Assembly (NCBI GenBank): GCA_950295325.1
Contig: OX485806.1
Span: 1,798,001 to 1,862,000, forward strand
Direction of reading: 5' to 3'
DNA length: 64,000 nt
Origin: Polytrichum commune
Taxonomy: Eukaryota > Streptophyta > Polytrichopsida > Polytrichales > Polytrichaceae
In this document: one piece after another, positions 49,021 to 60,747 of the stretch
Position numbering within the stretch: position 1 is the stretch's first letter
Layout of the letters: each line of letters opens with the position of its first letter
Notes under the pieces: model-generated
Databases searched by the model: none
Seen by the model: only the letters and a program-made list of their open reading frames with translations
What the model was told of the DNA's origin: nothing
Made by a program: the position numbers and the translations under genes

Positions 49021-49560
49021 TCAGGGGGAGGTCCGATTTTTGTTCCGAGCTCTTGCTGATGCTTCGTTGTAGTTATGCTCATGCAACACAAGGTACGCTG
49101 TGTAAATCTAAACGGCAGAAGCTGAACGAACCAAACAGCACCCACATACCTTAGGAGGCGTGAAGAGGTGGCAGCAGCAGGAAGAAGAGATCGTCCACCA
49201 ACAGACAACGAGAGGCAGCAAGCAGCAGCCGGACTCAGGAGAGCCGTGGCTATGGCAGGGGGACAAGGAGAAAGGAGGAGGAGGAGGAGGAAGAAGAAAT
49301 CAGGGGGAGGTCCGATTTTTGTTCCGAGTTTTTGCTGATGCTTCGTCGTAGCTGTGCTTATGCAACACAAGTTGCGTTGTGTAACTCTAAACGGCAGAAG
49401 CTGGAGAACACAAAAATAGGGAACATACCGCATACCTTAGGAGGCGTGAAGAGGTGGCAGCAGCAGGAACAACAGATCCTCCACCAGACAATGAGAGGCG
49501 GCAAGCAGCAGCGGACTCAGGAGAGCTGTGGCTGTGGGAGAAAAGAGGAGGAGGAAGAAG
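49021..49560. repeat. Tandem duplication, two copies of ~279 bp
   Basis: 49,021-49,299 and 49,300-about 49,560 start with the same TCAGGGGGAGGTCCGATTTT and keep the same order of blocks (GCTGATGCTTCG, CTAAACGGCAGAAGCT, CCTTAGGAGGCGTGAAGAGG). Differences are scattered, so the duplication is not recent. The composition is purine-rich; open frames on both strands are low-complexity and I do not call a gene. Confidence 0.85.
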
Positions 49561-49562
49561 AA

Positions 49563-49618
49563 GGGGAAGGGGAAGGGGGGGGGGGGGGGAGGAGGGGGGG
49601 GGGGGGGGGGGAGGGGGA
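49563..49618 (+). repeat. Poly-G/purine run
   Basis: Runs of up to about 18 G separated by single A or GA lie at the end of the second duplicated unit. This could form a G-quadruplex or triplex, or be prone to assembly error. Confidence 0.9.
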
Positions 49619-50299
49619 CTCCACACCATCGTGGCTCGCCAAGTCCCCGTTCCCAATGCCCAGAACCTGGAGAGTGGAGTCACTAATTTTTTGGGTTTCT
49701 TCCCTCATGGTAACTTAGCTTAGTTTGAACGCTGGCACACATGTCTCATCTTAAGACTCGAGATTTGCCTCACTTGACCTCGTCTTGAGAAATACACACT
49801 TTCTAAGGATACGTGTCTCCAAGTCACTTGAGGTCCATCCGTGCAATCTCAACCGTTGATAGTATAGAAGCTTCAACTTACCACTTCACAGGGTGTCCCA
49901 AGTCCTAAGTCTCGAGTTTGACCGTACTCTCAACCCAAGTAGGGTCTAGTTTTCTTGTAGGTGAGGCTTGGGAGATGTGTTTGAGTGTTGGGTCGATCAA
50001 AAAGCTAGACCCTACTCTCAACCCAAGTCTTCCAAATATTTTTGTCTTAAATAATCAAGATGCAACTCTAATGATAATTAACCATATTTTAATGGTTTCT
50101 TGAAGCTCATAAGTTGGGACTTGGTCTCCATGTTGGGACTTTCTAACATGAGTGGGACTTGGGACCCCATGTGAACCGGCTCTTAATGTAATGAGGGAGG
50201 GGAGGTTTCGGAGCTAGGTGGAGCCCAACTCCCCCAAGAAAATCTAGAAGCACTTACATTGGAGAGGCAAGTACCGGAAATAAGGACACAATATCTCTA

Positions 50300-50597
50300 C
50301 ACAAAATATGATATTTAGTGTTTTATTAGATTTAGTGTTTTACCACCCTACTCTGCTCAACACTAATTTTCAATTCTTTGATAATTAGTGTTAGACATAA
50401 ATGTGCCGCCGCCGCCTTCCTTGTTGCCACCTCTTTCCTACTAAACACTAAATCCGTGCATGTAACTTTCACATATTACCATAGATGATATTTAGTGTTT
50501 GAGTTTACATATAATGTTACTTACTTTCATAGGGTTAGTGATATTTAGTGTAGTGTTCGTATTTAGTGTATCTAACACTAAATATCATATTTTGTGT
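50300..50597. mobile_element. Small MITE (298 bp), TSD TA, mariner/Stowaway-like
   Basis: The ends are CACAAAATATGATATTTAG and its inverted copy, perfect for about 22 bp, flanked by TA at 50,298-50,299 and 50,598-50,599. TA duplication suits Tc1/mariner-type MITEs. Internal TTTAGTGTT motifs recur in both orientations. Related copies lie at 52.34-52.60 kb and in part at 35.68-35.79 kb. Confidence 0.78.
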
Positions 50598-50727
50598 ACT
50601 TATCACAAGCTTAATTTAAGGGAGAAATTTATTCTTTCCTATTCCTTCTCTATGATTGGTTGCTAGGGTGTCGGACTCGAGACACGCACATGGTGCATAA
50701 TATTACTTAGTGTACAAGTCACGTTCC

Positions 50728-50831
50728 GTGGGCCCTCAAAATATAACATTGAGATGCTCAAAAAGATGTGCATGGAGATTCGTATACAGATTGAACTCCC
50801 AACATCTCATTGTTATATTTTGAGGGCCCAC
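50728..50831. repeat. Foldback with 29-bp arms
   Basis: 50,728-50,756 and 50,803-50,831 are inverted copies (GTGGGCCCTCAAAATATAAC and on to GAGATG) with one mismatch and a 46-bp loop. Related CTTAG/CTAAG sequences flank it, so it may be a tiny MITE. Confidence 0.8.
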
Positions 50832-52335
50832 GTCACTTAGTAATGTTATGTGAGGGCATATAGTTATAAACAACAATGGCAAATCATTACTCTCTATGAA
50901 TGGATCTACTTGAAATCTAATATGAGGTGTCATTAGGTCCATCATAGATGAACCTAGCATAACACTTTGAAAACTCATAACTAATTCATATTATGTCTCA
51001 AAATATATTAAATTAAATTGGAGACTCAATTCCATCTTTTTGATTTATGGTAAATGTTTCTTGAAGAAATGTAAAATTCTCTAAATACTAAAATTTGCTC
51101 AATATGTACACTAAATATTATATTATTGGTCATATGGTATTTTATGTCACTGGTAACTTCCTAATGACATTTTCTATGAATAAGTCTACAAGTATTGTCA
51201 TGGAATAGTGAAATGTCAATTCAAAATTTATGTCAATTCTTGAAACAAAGTTTGGTATTTTGCATCCTAATAATTACGTAATGGAATCCCGGGGTGTGGA
51301 CTCTTCATTGGAAACCTAATTGACATGTATGGGTCACTATGAAATAAACCTCCCACATACGACAAGTTTATAGAGACAACAAAATGTATACGTACGAACG
51401 GTATGCTAGAAAAAATACTCATGTACTTATACTAAGCTTTTCAATTTAATGTGATGAATGCATTCCCTACATATACAAAAAAAAACTTCATGAATTAAAT
51501 AGACCTTGATTACTTACACAACCCACTTTCACTCTCCAGTTAGAAAGTCATTAAACATTTTTTCCTCCATAGCATTTAACTCAATAATTGCATCAAACAA
51601 ACAAAGGCAAGAGCACAATAACTTAACCACAATTCGAGAGGATAACTCAAGAGAGCACATGAGCGATCCAAGAGCCTTTAGTTTGTAAAACCTAGAATCC
51701 AAATGCAAACCTTAACAAGAATTGACAAGGTAGTCATTGAGGAAATTACCATATGACAATAACACATGACAACATGAATTGGATGAAACTGACACATCTA
51801 TTGTCAAATCTTGCTCAAACCCTTAGAGCCCGCTTTTGTACAATCACCTTTACTTCAAAATTCTTGATAGCCTCTCTAAATGTACACACTAAAGAAAAAC
51901 AATACATCTCCTTTATGTATACTATGTTCATTAATGCCTAAAATAAAACCCCTTCTTACACTCACATTAGTTCATACGTTGTATGAAGAGTCCACCCCCT
52001 CCATGGGAATGAGATATTGTCATGGATGATTATGTTTTGGATGAAAATCACTAACTAAGTGGCAATGACTGTAAATCAATGATGCCCTAAATTTTATATG
52101 AGAAGTGACAAATAATGTTAGGTTTACTTTTACTGTTGGTGACACTACATGGGTAATTTATGCTTTATATTGAGCAAGACAAATAAAATAGGTGACACTA
52201 AATACAATGTTTAGGATAGTTTTGTGTAGTACGTCAACATACCTTACTATGCTCAATAACATAGTGTCGCACATCTTTGTGAGTGAAGGTGCGTATTGGA
52301 TTTGATATGCTCAATTTGCAAACAGGGAGAGCCGT

Positions 52336-52604
52336 CCACTACACTTAAATAGGATATTTAGTGTTTGATAATATTTAGTGTTGTTACCACCTTACCCTTC
52401 TCAACATTGATTTTCAATTCCTTGATAATTATTGTTAAACATAAATGTGCCGCTACCTTCCCTATTGCCACCTCCCTTATTATATCATTTTTTTATATCC
52501 CCACTAACACTAAATTCAAACATGTAACTTCCACATATTACCACAGTTGATATTTAGTGTTTGAATTTACATTTAATGTTGGGTTATAGATATTTAGTGT
52601 ATGT
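52336..52604. repeat. Related TTTAGTGTT-family MITE copy
   Basis: Follows the 298-bp MITE closely in order (GATATTTAGTGTTTGATAAT, TTGTTACCACC, CATAAATGTGCCGC, CATGTAACTT, CACATATTACCA). The right terminus is altered and runs into the 16-bp motif at 52,605, so it is either degenerate or rearranged there. Confidence 0.65.
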
Positions 52605-53549
52605 GGGTGAAAGCACGCTACACTAGTACAAAAATGTTGTCACAACGTACATTTTCAGAGGAATGTTGCATTCAATTGGGTGTAGATTTCAAAGTAGCAT
52701 CTCTTTGAGGGATAAAAGATAATAATATGGTTGTAGATATAGATGAGCAATAACTCATCTAGTTTTTATCAAGAAACTCCTCATGGTTTGGCCGTGGTAA
52801 GTATATTTATATACCAGTGGTTTCCTGTCACACAGTATATTTTTGGGCCAAAAGTACTTCATTATGTGGGTTAAGGGTTGTATTTTTCTATGACTCTTTT
52901 GTGACATGTGTAATATATATCTATGAATCATATTTTGTAAAAAAATTCCTACATTTGCAGTCATCTCGCTGGTTAATGAAAGATAATGGGGTTTTTTTTG
53001 TACGTGCTTAAAACATAGGGTATCAAAACTTTTTTGGGTTTAGACACTTCTGCCCGTGCACATCATGGAGAACACTACGTGGGCTTCCTGCATTTTCGTG
53101 CCTCAAATGCTTTTTCCTTGCAGATATGCGAACTTAAAAATAAATGCCAACATGCAGGGTGCATATACTTTATATACTACCATAGTACTTTAACATACTC
53201 TGTCAAGGTCATTCGGCCAATGGTGGACGGCCGCGTGGCATCACCGATCCTGCTATATTCTTGGCAGTCCTGGCAATGCTATTGCCAGGCTAAGGCCAAG
53301 TCGGCTAAAAATGGATACCGCATGGGTCTAAGGGTTTCCATCTGGGACCGCGGTCTGTTTTGACGTTAGGGTTGACGGGTGGTGGCCGAATGCAGGAGTT
53401 ACAATGGGGATGTTGTTCTTTGTTAGGGTTTTCAAACTTTGATGCATGTGCCGCTCGAGATGGACTTGCGGTTTGCCGACCGATGTGTCTACTGGTTGCT
53501 GGTTTTGTAATCGACAACGGCGGATCCAGTGTGGCATCGTGCTTGCAAG

Positions 53550-56500
53550 ATGGGCAATTGTAGAGCTCAAGATCATCGTTGGGGTGTTAAACGGCCTGGA
53601 CCTGCCCAGAGAGCAAACTTAGGGTCAAGGGCTGAACCTACTGCTTCTCTTCTGTTGGCAAGGGAGAATGCTGCAGAACGCCAACGTCAATGTAGAGCAA
53701 GGAAGAGCCTTCTGAAACAAAAGTCAGATCAGTTGGCGTTATTGAGAGAGTGGGGATTTGGCGATCCCAGGTCGTCGTGATGTCCTTAGAGTATCTACCA
53801 AGATTTGTTCTCTCATTGTAGCTGAGTTGGAGTGCGACTGTGATGGGCCGCTATTTCGAAAGGCTGTTTTGGAATCCGTTCTCAGGAGCAATAGCATTGC
53901 TCCACACTTGCCGGAGTATTATAACTCTGAATTGGAGGCGAAGGCTACTCATTCATTTATTCAATCTTATAAGAAAGAGTTACAACTGTTGAAGAACCCA
54001 ACCTCCGCAGAGAAGTTAGTAAGGAAGACGACATTGCTAGAAGCCGCAGTGAGTAGCGACGTCCCTGGCGTCCGAGCCTTGTCCAGAGTGTTGGGGACAA
54101 GGCCTGGCAATATTTCCTCTGCCATTCATAGACGGCGGACACTAGCATCAAATGGATCCTCCATTTTCAAATTGCCTCAGAGGAGAAGGAGAGATGGTGT
54201 TCTCAGCGGGACTAGGGATCTTGTGATCGCTTGGTGGTCTTCAGAAACTCATGTGAGTCCCAATAAGAAAGATGTTACTAGAAAGAGGTTGGGGCCCAAA
54301 GTGTACGATGTTCACGCTACCCACCTTCTACTGGAAAGTCAGGTATGGTATATGAAGTTTTCTTCAAATTGGCGTTTTGAGTTCTCTCATAAATTTTTGA
54401 GCAGTTTTAATAAAACGTGTTGGGGTGTAAGGCTGTGCCCTGTTCCAGTTAGTACACATAGTTTCAAACGTACATGTACACAGAACTAATCGTTTTTTAG
54501 GGCTCCTGTTTACTTTGGCCTACATATTGTTTGTACATATTGTTTGATAGGAGGTATTGCTAAAACCTTGTCACACTCAATATTGTACGAGAACTACCTT
54601 CATAGTACTCTAATTCTGGTGTTTAGACATATCTCATATATGTTGGGTATACCTCATCTTAGTATACATTAGTATATGTCAGCCACATCTTAGTATACAC
54701 TAGTATAAATCAGCCTCATCTTGGTATACGTTAGTATATGTCAGCCTCGTCTAAGTATAAATTAGTATTTGTCAGCATCATCTTAGTATACATTAGTATA
54801 TGTCAGTATCTTCAGTAGTCCTTGCCTGAAGTACTTTGAGTATGAGTTACTAATACATAGTTGCATTGTAAGATTACTACAATATACTTTTGAAATCTCT
54901 AAGTATACACTATATACATTGGCTTTGTAATGTGTACTCCTCAAAAGTCCTTGGACTACTTTTGGGTTCTATATTTTTTCCCATATATCCCTTGCCAGTA
55001 CTCCATCTGTAGTATGTGGCAATACATATGTAGAGTACCAGTGACACAAATATATTGTGCAAGCTTCATTCTATGAGCGTTTTGTTCAGTCTCACCCAGA
55101 AGCTACAATTTCCATGCGTGCGTTCGAGTGCCTGAAGCCATTTTTTGTCAAAAAGTGTAAAGACCGAAATGTATGTTGCTGCAAGTACCATGTTGAGATA
55201 GACATGCTACGGGAGGCAGTCAACACAATGAGGGATGTTGTGAAGGGGGTACACTCTACCATTTCTTGTACTTGTTCATGTCAAGTGTGTTACAACTTAT
55301 CTGTTGATACTTGTTGTGCGCATTTGACCAAATGTGAGGGAGTTACTAAATTCTGGGAGCAGATTGTATGTCCAAAAGGGGAATCAGAGGAGTTCCATAA
55401 AATTGACTGTTTGATGGGTTCATGTCCCAATTGCGGTGCACATACTCTTCTGATGTGCCCTCTGGAGGTATCAACTCCAGCGCTCAATATGAAGTGGCGG
55501 TGTTTCAGCTACGAAGTGGTTGGAGTTAACGATGATGGGGAACCCAGAAAACGAATCAGAGAAGTCTTCATGGAAACCTCTTGTGTTGATTTTTTTGAAT
55601 ATTTGAAGCCAAAGTTGCAGGAGTTTGTTAGTCACAACTTCGTTGCAAGGTGGCAAGATGTCCAGTGTAGGGTTAGTATGAAAGAGTTACCTGCTGATGC
55701 TATCCTCTCCCATGTTGATTTTGCCGAAAACTATTCGTTTGAAATCCAAAATGAGATTCAGTCCATGCATTGGCATTCGTCTCAGATTACAATTCTTGTT
55801 CACATAACATACCGAATGGATGCATTGACTAATACCATTGTGAAGGAGAGTCACTTCTATGTGTCAGATGATAAGACACATGACACCTTATTTGTACAAC
55901 ATTGCTTCTTGCTGCACTGGGAGTGGTTGAAGGGTCAAGGTGTCAATGTGGCTCGTCATTGGGTTTGGAGTGATGGTTGTGCCGGGCAATTTAAAGGTTC
56001 AAGGCCCATGTATTTTGTTAGCCGATATCCGGGTCTTACTGGTGGGTGTGTTATGTCTTGGAATTTTTTTGGTACAGGCCATGGGAAAGGCGAGTGGGAT
56101 GGAGCAGGTGCTGTTGTGAAGCGAGCTTTGTGTACTGAGCAACTGCACAACCCCTGGCGGAAGCTACAAGATGCAAAAGATGCGGTTGACTTCTTGAAGG
56201 AGACTATGGAGGGCATCGTGGAAGGTTCGTTGGGTGGAAACAAAAGAGTGTCTTATAGGTACTTTCACCTTATTCAGCCAGATGATGTAGATCGTCGGCA
56301 CCTTCACGGGTGTGACACCATTGTCGGTTCTAGAAAATTGCACTCAATTCAAGGAGTGTCTATCTCGGATCCTACCTTGCTAATGGTAAGGCATTTGTCT
56401 TGCTTTTGTGTCCCATGCATGGAAGGTGATTGGGCAACTTGCGAGAAGACGGCCCATGTCCAGCCTTGGAGAGTTATTAAACTAGTTCCAACTGATGTAT

Positions 56501-56958
56501 CATTTGTAAGGGAGCGGATGATTTCAGCGCAGGCTGAAGATGGAGATGACGAGCCATGGGATTATGTCACAGACGAGACACTAGGGGACTTGGTCGACGT
56601 TGGCGATAATTTTGCAGTCCCAGCGATTGAAGCTAATGCAGAAGGGGTGGACTTCTACATTCTACAATGCTAGAGGAAAAAACAGATTGTACGCGAGAAG
56701 TTTACATGTATTTGGGGTGGGCAGTTTGAGGTTGGCGAATATGTCATTGCAGGAACCTACTATCAGAAATGGGGGAATAACCCTAATTCCTACGTGTACT
56801 TGAGGAATTCTAGAGTAGCTTATAACGATGCATCATTAGTGCTTGCATGCAGATTTCAGATGGTCCCAGCTGCCCATAGAATAAAGGGTGATGAGCCCGT
56901 TTACCAATTGTTAAGTGAGACAATTGATGTAATCACTACAAGCCTAGAGGCTCTATAA
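53550..56958 (+). pseudogene. Transposase-like protein with DFAENY / SDGCAGQFK / GHGKGEWDGAG motifs, lightly broken
   Basis: Likely start is ATG 53,550 (MGNCRAQDHRWGVKRPGP; Arg-rich basic stretch RENAAERQRQCRARKS). A frameshift near 53,770 moves to the frame of 53,758-54,342 (ELECDCDGPLFRKAVLESVL ... SPNKKDVTRKRLGPKVYD). A 0.72-kb intron probably follows, then 55,064 onward. Cys clusters (CSCQVC, CCAHLTKC, CPNCGAH) suggest zinc binding. D in VDFAENY, D in WSDGCAGQFK and E/D in GHGKGEWDGAG look like an RNase H-fold triad. TAG at 56,671-56,673 interrupts; the frame goes on (GQFEVGEYVIAGTYY, then KWGNNPNSYVYLRNSRVAY) to TAA 56,956. The splice phase does not join cleanly with the obvious CAG|GTATGG donor, another sign of decay. 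Family unknown to me. Confidence 0.7.
54655..54809 (+). repeat. 31-bp minisatellite, five copies, in the presumed intron
   Basis: Units follow CATCTTAGTATACATTAGTA then TATGTCAGCCT with scattered substitutions. They sit within the presumed 0.72-kb intron of the transposase-like gene. Confidence 0.88.
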
Positions 56959-57989
56959 TATTATGGGGGAGTTTTTAAACTTCCCCCTTCGTTATATTTT
57001 GTGTGCATTTAAGACAGATGATGATGTTACTTTGGTAGGTTAAGTGCAAGGGTAATGTTTTGTGCCAAGCAATCGCATCTGATTTTTTGTGGGGAATTCA
57101 TGCTTGGACCATGTCTTGGGTCGTCTTCTGCTGTGAATCTTTTTCTCTGAAATGCCTTGTGGAGAATCTGTGTTTGGATTATACTACTATGTTAGTGAAT
57201 GTGTGATGTGTGACGTGTTTAGTGTGGGTGTAGGTTCACCTATTGGGTTGTGTAAGGTAGAGGGACCAGTAGTCGCCCACTTTTCATATTTGCCCACTTG
57301 GGACAGTGGTGGAAAAATTTTATAATCTTTGGATGGATTGCAAAGCTAGTGCAAAGCCATTCCAAAAAAATAATAATTTATGAGTAAGTTTATAATGGCC
57401 TATTAATTTTCTGAGTGTTCAGTCCTAGGGGGGCCACTAACCTATCAGAGTCTTGGTTAACATGAGCACTTGAATTTTGAAATGAGAACGTTTTTGCACC
57501 AATCAGAAGCACTCAAGTTTTGCAGACATGTACGGAAGACTATTGCCTGGACCTGGGCGACTACTGGTCCCTCTACCTTAAACCTTTTGCTTTGGATTGC
57601 ACTTCTTTATGACAGGCAATAATGTTAATGTATTAGGTTAAGTGCAAGGGCCATTTGTATTTGAGAAGCAGATAATCTAGCCACATCAAATGGCACCTTG
57701 TTTCAACTCATGGGAATACTTGTGGTCAACTCATGGGCTAAGAGTTAGAGGTAACTGTGGGTTACTAGCAGCTCATGCAGAAAATAATTAACTATAAGTA
57801 ACAAAGTAAACAAATTAGCACTTGGTTAGCTAGCAACCCAAGTAATTTAATTAAAGTTTGTTCAGTTAGGGTGATACTGAAATGAGGTAATCTAAATCAT
57901 TTGAACTGCTGAAATCCAAAAAGACAGCTTCAATATTAAGTCTGTCAAATTCAAACAGATCATATCAAAACTTTGGAATACATGATATT
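56959..57989. other. Gap between the two convergent genes; nothing recognised
   Basis: Contains 3' flanks of both genes. A phrase GGTTAAGTGCAAGG recurs (about 57,038 and 57,633), and AGAGGGACCAGTAGTCGCCCA near 57,261 has an inverted counterpart near 57,557-57,577 (GGGCGACTACTGGTCCCTCT), enclosing about 300 bp that may be a small MITE. Confidence 0.5.
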
Positions 57990-60747
57990 CTACTTCTTCT
58001 TCTTCTTTGTTTTCTTCGACCCACTTCCCATGACCTCCAACGTTTCCGAAGGCCCATCTACTCGGGTCCTAACCTTCTCAAATTTTGTTTTGTTCCTTGT
58101 GGTTCTAGAGGTAGGGTTGCCACTATTGTCAACACTCGGTACACTCCTATTCTTCAGTGAGGCTACTATGGTCTTAGGATGCTCTTCCTCAAATGTTGGT
58201 GGTCTACGTACTACTCCCTTACTCATTTGTTGATTGGTGAGCTCAACAATTGTGGCCTTCAATTTGGCCACCTCATCATCCTTGGACAGTTCAGCTTGTT
58301 GGGTGTCAGCTGGACGTTCAATTTCTGGATCCTTCCCCAAAGCACTGTCATTGACCTCGTCTTGCTCGGGCTCATCGTGAGCACTTGAATCCTGAGATCC
58401 GTGTTCTTGGTTTAAACCCGGGCTGCTCACAGTTGTGTCGCGAACAACCTGCACATACCATAAACCCCATCCTTTTATCAACAATGTGTAGTGGACAACT
58501 TATACTACATAAATCCATGCATGTTGGTAATTGCAAGTAAGATAAGGATCAGAGGTGAATCACCTCTGAAGGGGTCGCTCCAGTTGTTACAAGCGGAGCA
58601 GCTGGTGTCTTGTTAATCCCTAGAACCAAATTCGTGAATAACGACTTCGAAGGCGACTTTGACGGCGACTTCGGAGGCGTAGTTACTCCAAGTTTGGCAG
58701 ATGTAACTCGAGAAGGCGGCGTTTCCGAACCCTTTGACCTACTTGGTGGAGCCTGTGCTCCCAAGCTGTACGTCCCTGTGCACACTGAGGCCTGACCAAG
58801 GGGTGGCTGTTGAGAGGACCCTGCAAAACAAAATACCCGAAAAAATTCACCAACAAAACACCACTTGACCAGAATCAGAAAAGTACCATATTACACTTCC
58901 AAGTACATGTAAATACAGAGAGTGGGTGGATGTACCTCTAATTAGGGACTACATGTACACTTATATACTCCACCAAGTCTATAAAACACTACAAGATGGC
59001 AGTGAATGGTGTAATAACATAGTCTAACAATATTTTATGAGTGTAACACGTATACAGAGTATGTGTAAATACTTTTGAGAATCCAAAGCATACTGGCAAA
59101 CTACTATTGATCTGTATGTTAATAGACAGAGTAGTACATTAAAAATGTACTAAGTGTACTAAATGAAAGTGTAACTAGTGTACTATGTTAAAGCCTTATA
59201 AACACTTCAATATACTACAAGTCCCATAGCCTGTGTACTACAAGTATATGAACATACATTACATATCAGACCCTAAACCCAAACTTGACATTGTGTACAT
59301 CAAATGACAAACAAAAACAACATGCTCAAGTGGATGGGGCATACCAATGTCTGCACTAGTACGCTTGGCAGCAGCAGATCTTTCTGCAAGAGCCAGCTTT
59401 CTTTGGAGGTCGCAATCCAGGGCATCAACCTTCTCTTCAAGACTAATTGGAAGTTCCCCAAAGCCAAAACTTTTGAACCAGTCTGGGTGAACTACTATAC
59501 AAGATTTTTCTACACATTTAACTGATGTACTAAACCAGGACACAACACACCATGGGTGGTAGACATGCCGACAGCTACACACTAGAATGTCATTGTAAGC
59601 AAATGGGCAATCACACAAAACACAATTTGTTAATTTTATAGAATCACTATCTGCAAGCTCAATCTCAAGTGAGTTGCACATGGGGTGGGGGTGCAAAGCC
59701 AAACCAGGCCGTCCACTTCGCAAATTGGATAATTGCTTGGCCAGCAAGGATTGCTGACTTACGAGGAATGCCTCCCTCCGCACCAACTTCTCATGCAGAG
59801 TAGATTGGAGGCCCTAGTCAGCAACAATGGCCTTGTACTCACCCTCGGTCTTCTTCAGAGTAGCCTCCTAGAAGTCAAGGGTCATCTTCATCATCGGCAA
59901 CTCTTGCAGCTCCGAACATTCCTCAACCTTCCTTTTGTACTCCTTGCACGTCGCGTCCATGGAGAGCAGCATTATCCGGACGCCCTCCACCTTAGAGTCT
60001 AGCCGCTGAACCTCCTTCACAACAGATTGAATGTCAATCTTCACAGCCTGCAGCTCTGCCTCAACCAAGCGTTGAAGGTCATGGCTCTCCCGTTTTTTTC
60101 TCTCGATCCATGACGAGCTTTGTCCACCAAAACCTGAACCCACCCCTCCGCATGGCAGCTCGCCAGGCTCCCCTTTCACAACCACATCACCCTGCATCAG
60201 GGTATCCATATCCTCTTCCTCAAGAACCTCACTGAAATTCCTGTCAGTGAGTGAAGCTTTCAGCTCCAAGGCGGCCTTCATTTTTTTTTTGCCATGCGCT
60301 ACGCTGGTTTCGATTAGTTATGTGGGCAAAAGATGCCCTGTCAACATCTAAACCCTTCACTACATCAGCGACAATACCAATTGCAAATTCTTTACCTATG
60401 AGCTTAGTTTTGATTAGAGAGGGTTTATGGTAGACTATAGGGTACAGTCTAGCTATGGCAGACTTGACCTTTGTATCCTTTACATCCCCAAACCAAAACC
60501 CTGACTTTGCTCTCTGTGGCCCAAACACGGCAGTGAGATCACTCTGGAGGATCTCTGTAGTGTCCCTAGATTTATGAGGATCGATACCTGTCCCATTCAA
60601 CCCATAACTATCCCTGAAGTCCTCAAAAGACAGTGCAGGAGGAGGTGCACCTCTACGCAGCGTCAAAATCTTATCATCTACATCGTCCACAGTGAGAGGC
60701 TCATCCTCATCAGGATCAGCATCTTGTTTTTTTTCTTTCTTCCCCAT
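57990..60747 (-). pseudogene. Coiled-coil/RING-like protein, three exons, lightly broken
   Basis: Exon 1 60,747-59,345 (MGKKEKKQDADPDEDEPL ...), exon 2 58,820-58,564, exon 3 58,448-57,990. Donors are GTATGC and GTGATT; acceptors TTTTGCAG and TGTGCAG. Phases match at both junctions (1 and 0). Exon 1 encodes an acidic start, a conserved-looking domain (FGPQRAKSGFWFGDVKD), a long coiled coil (ELQAVKIDIQSVVKEVQRLD) and a RING-like cluster: CVLCDCPFAYNDILVCSC, then RHVYHPWC and KCVEKSC. The C-terminus is basic (SKKTKKKKK). Defects: a one-base slip in an A10 run at 60,281-60,290 and TAG codons at 59,865-59,867 and 59,808-59,810 (approximate). RING-like domains often act in ubiquitin or SUMO transfer; the role here is unknown. 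It converges on the transposase-like gene. Confidence 0.68.

Larger units (their letters stand above)
49620..53020. other. No gene; small inverted-repeat elements
   Basis: Apart from the elements listed separately, this AT-rich stretch holds only short frames without motifs. 49.9-50.05 kb has a direct repeat of CTCTCAACCCAAGT beside GACCCTACT / AGGGTC sequences. 52,080-52,330 carries TGACAAATAATGTTAGGTTTAC-type sequence (in part), repeated inverted near 62.82-62.86 kb. Confidence 0.5.

Noticed and set aside
49387..49683. Pro-rich and Gly-rich open frames on both strands
   Set aside because: They come from the purine/G-run and tandem duplication; no domain or codon signal.
52621..52650. CACTA-type transposon end (CACTAGTACAAAAATG)
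   Set aside because: No matching CACTA end with a 3-bp duplication was found on the other side of the gene pair, and the coding motifs are not those of CACTA transposases.
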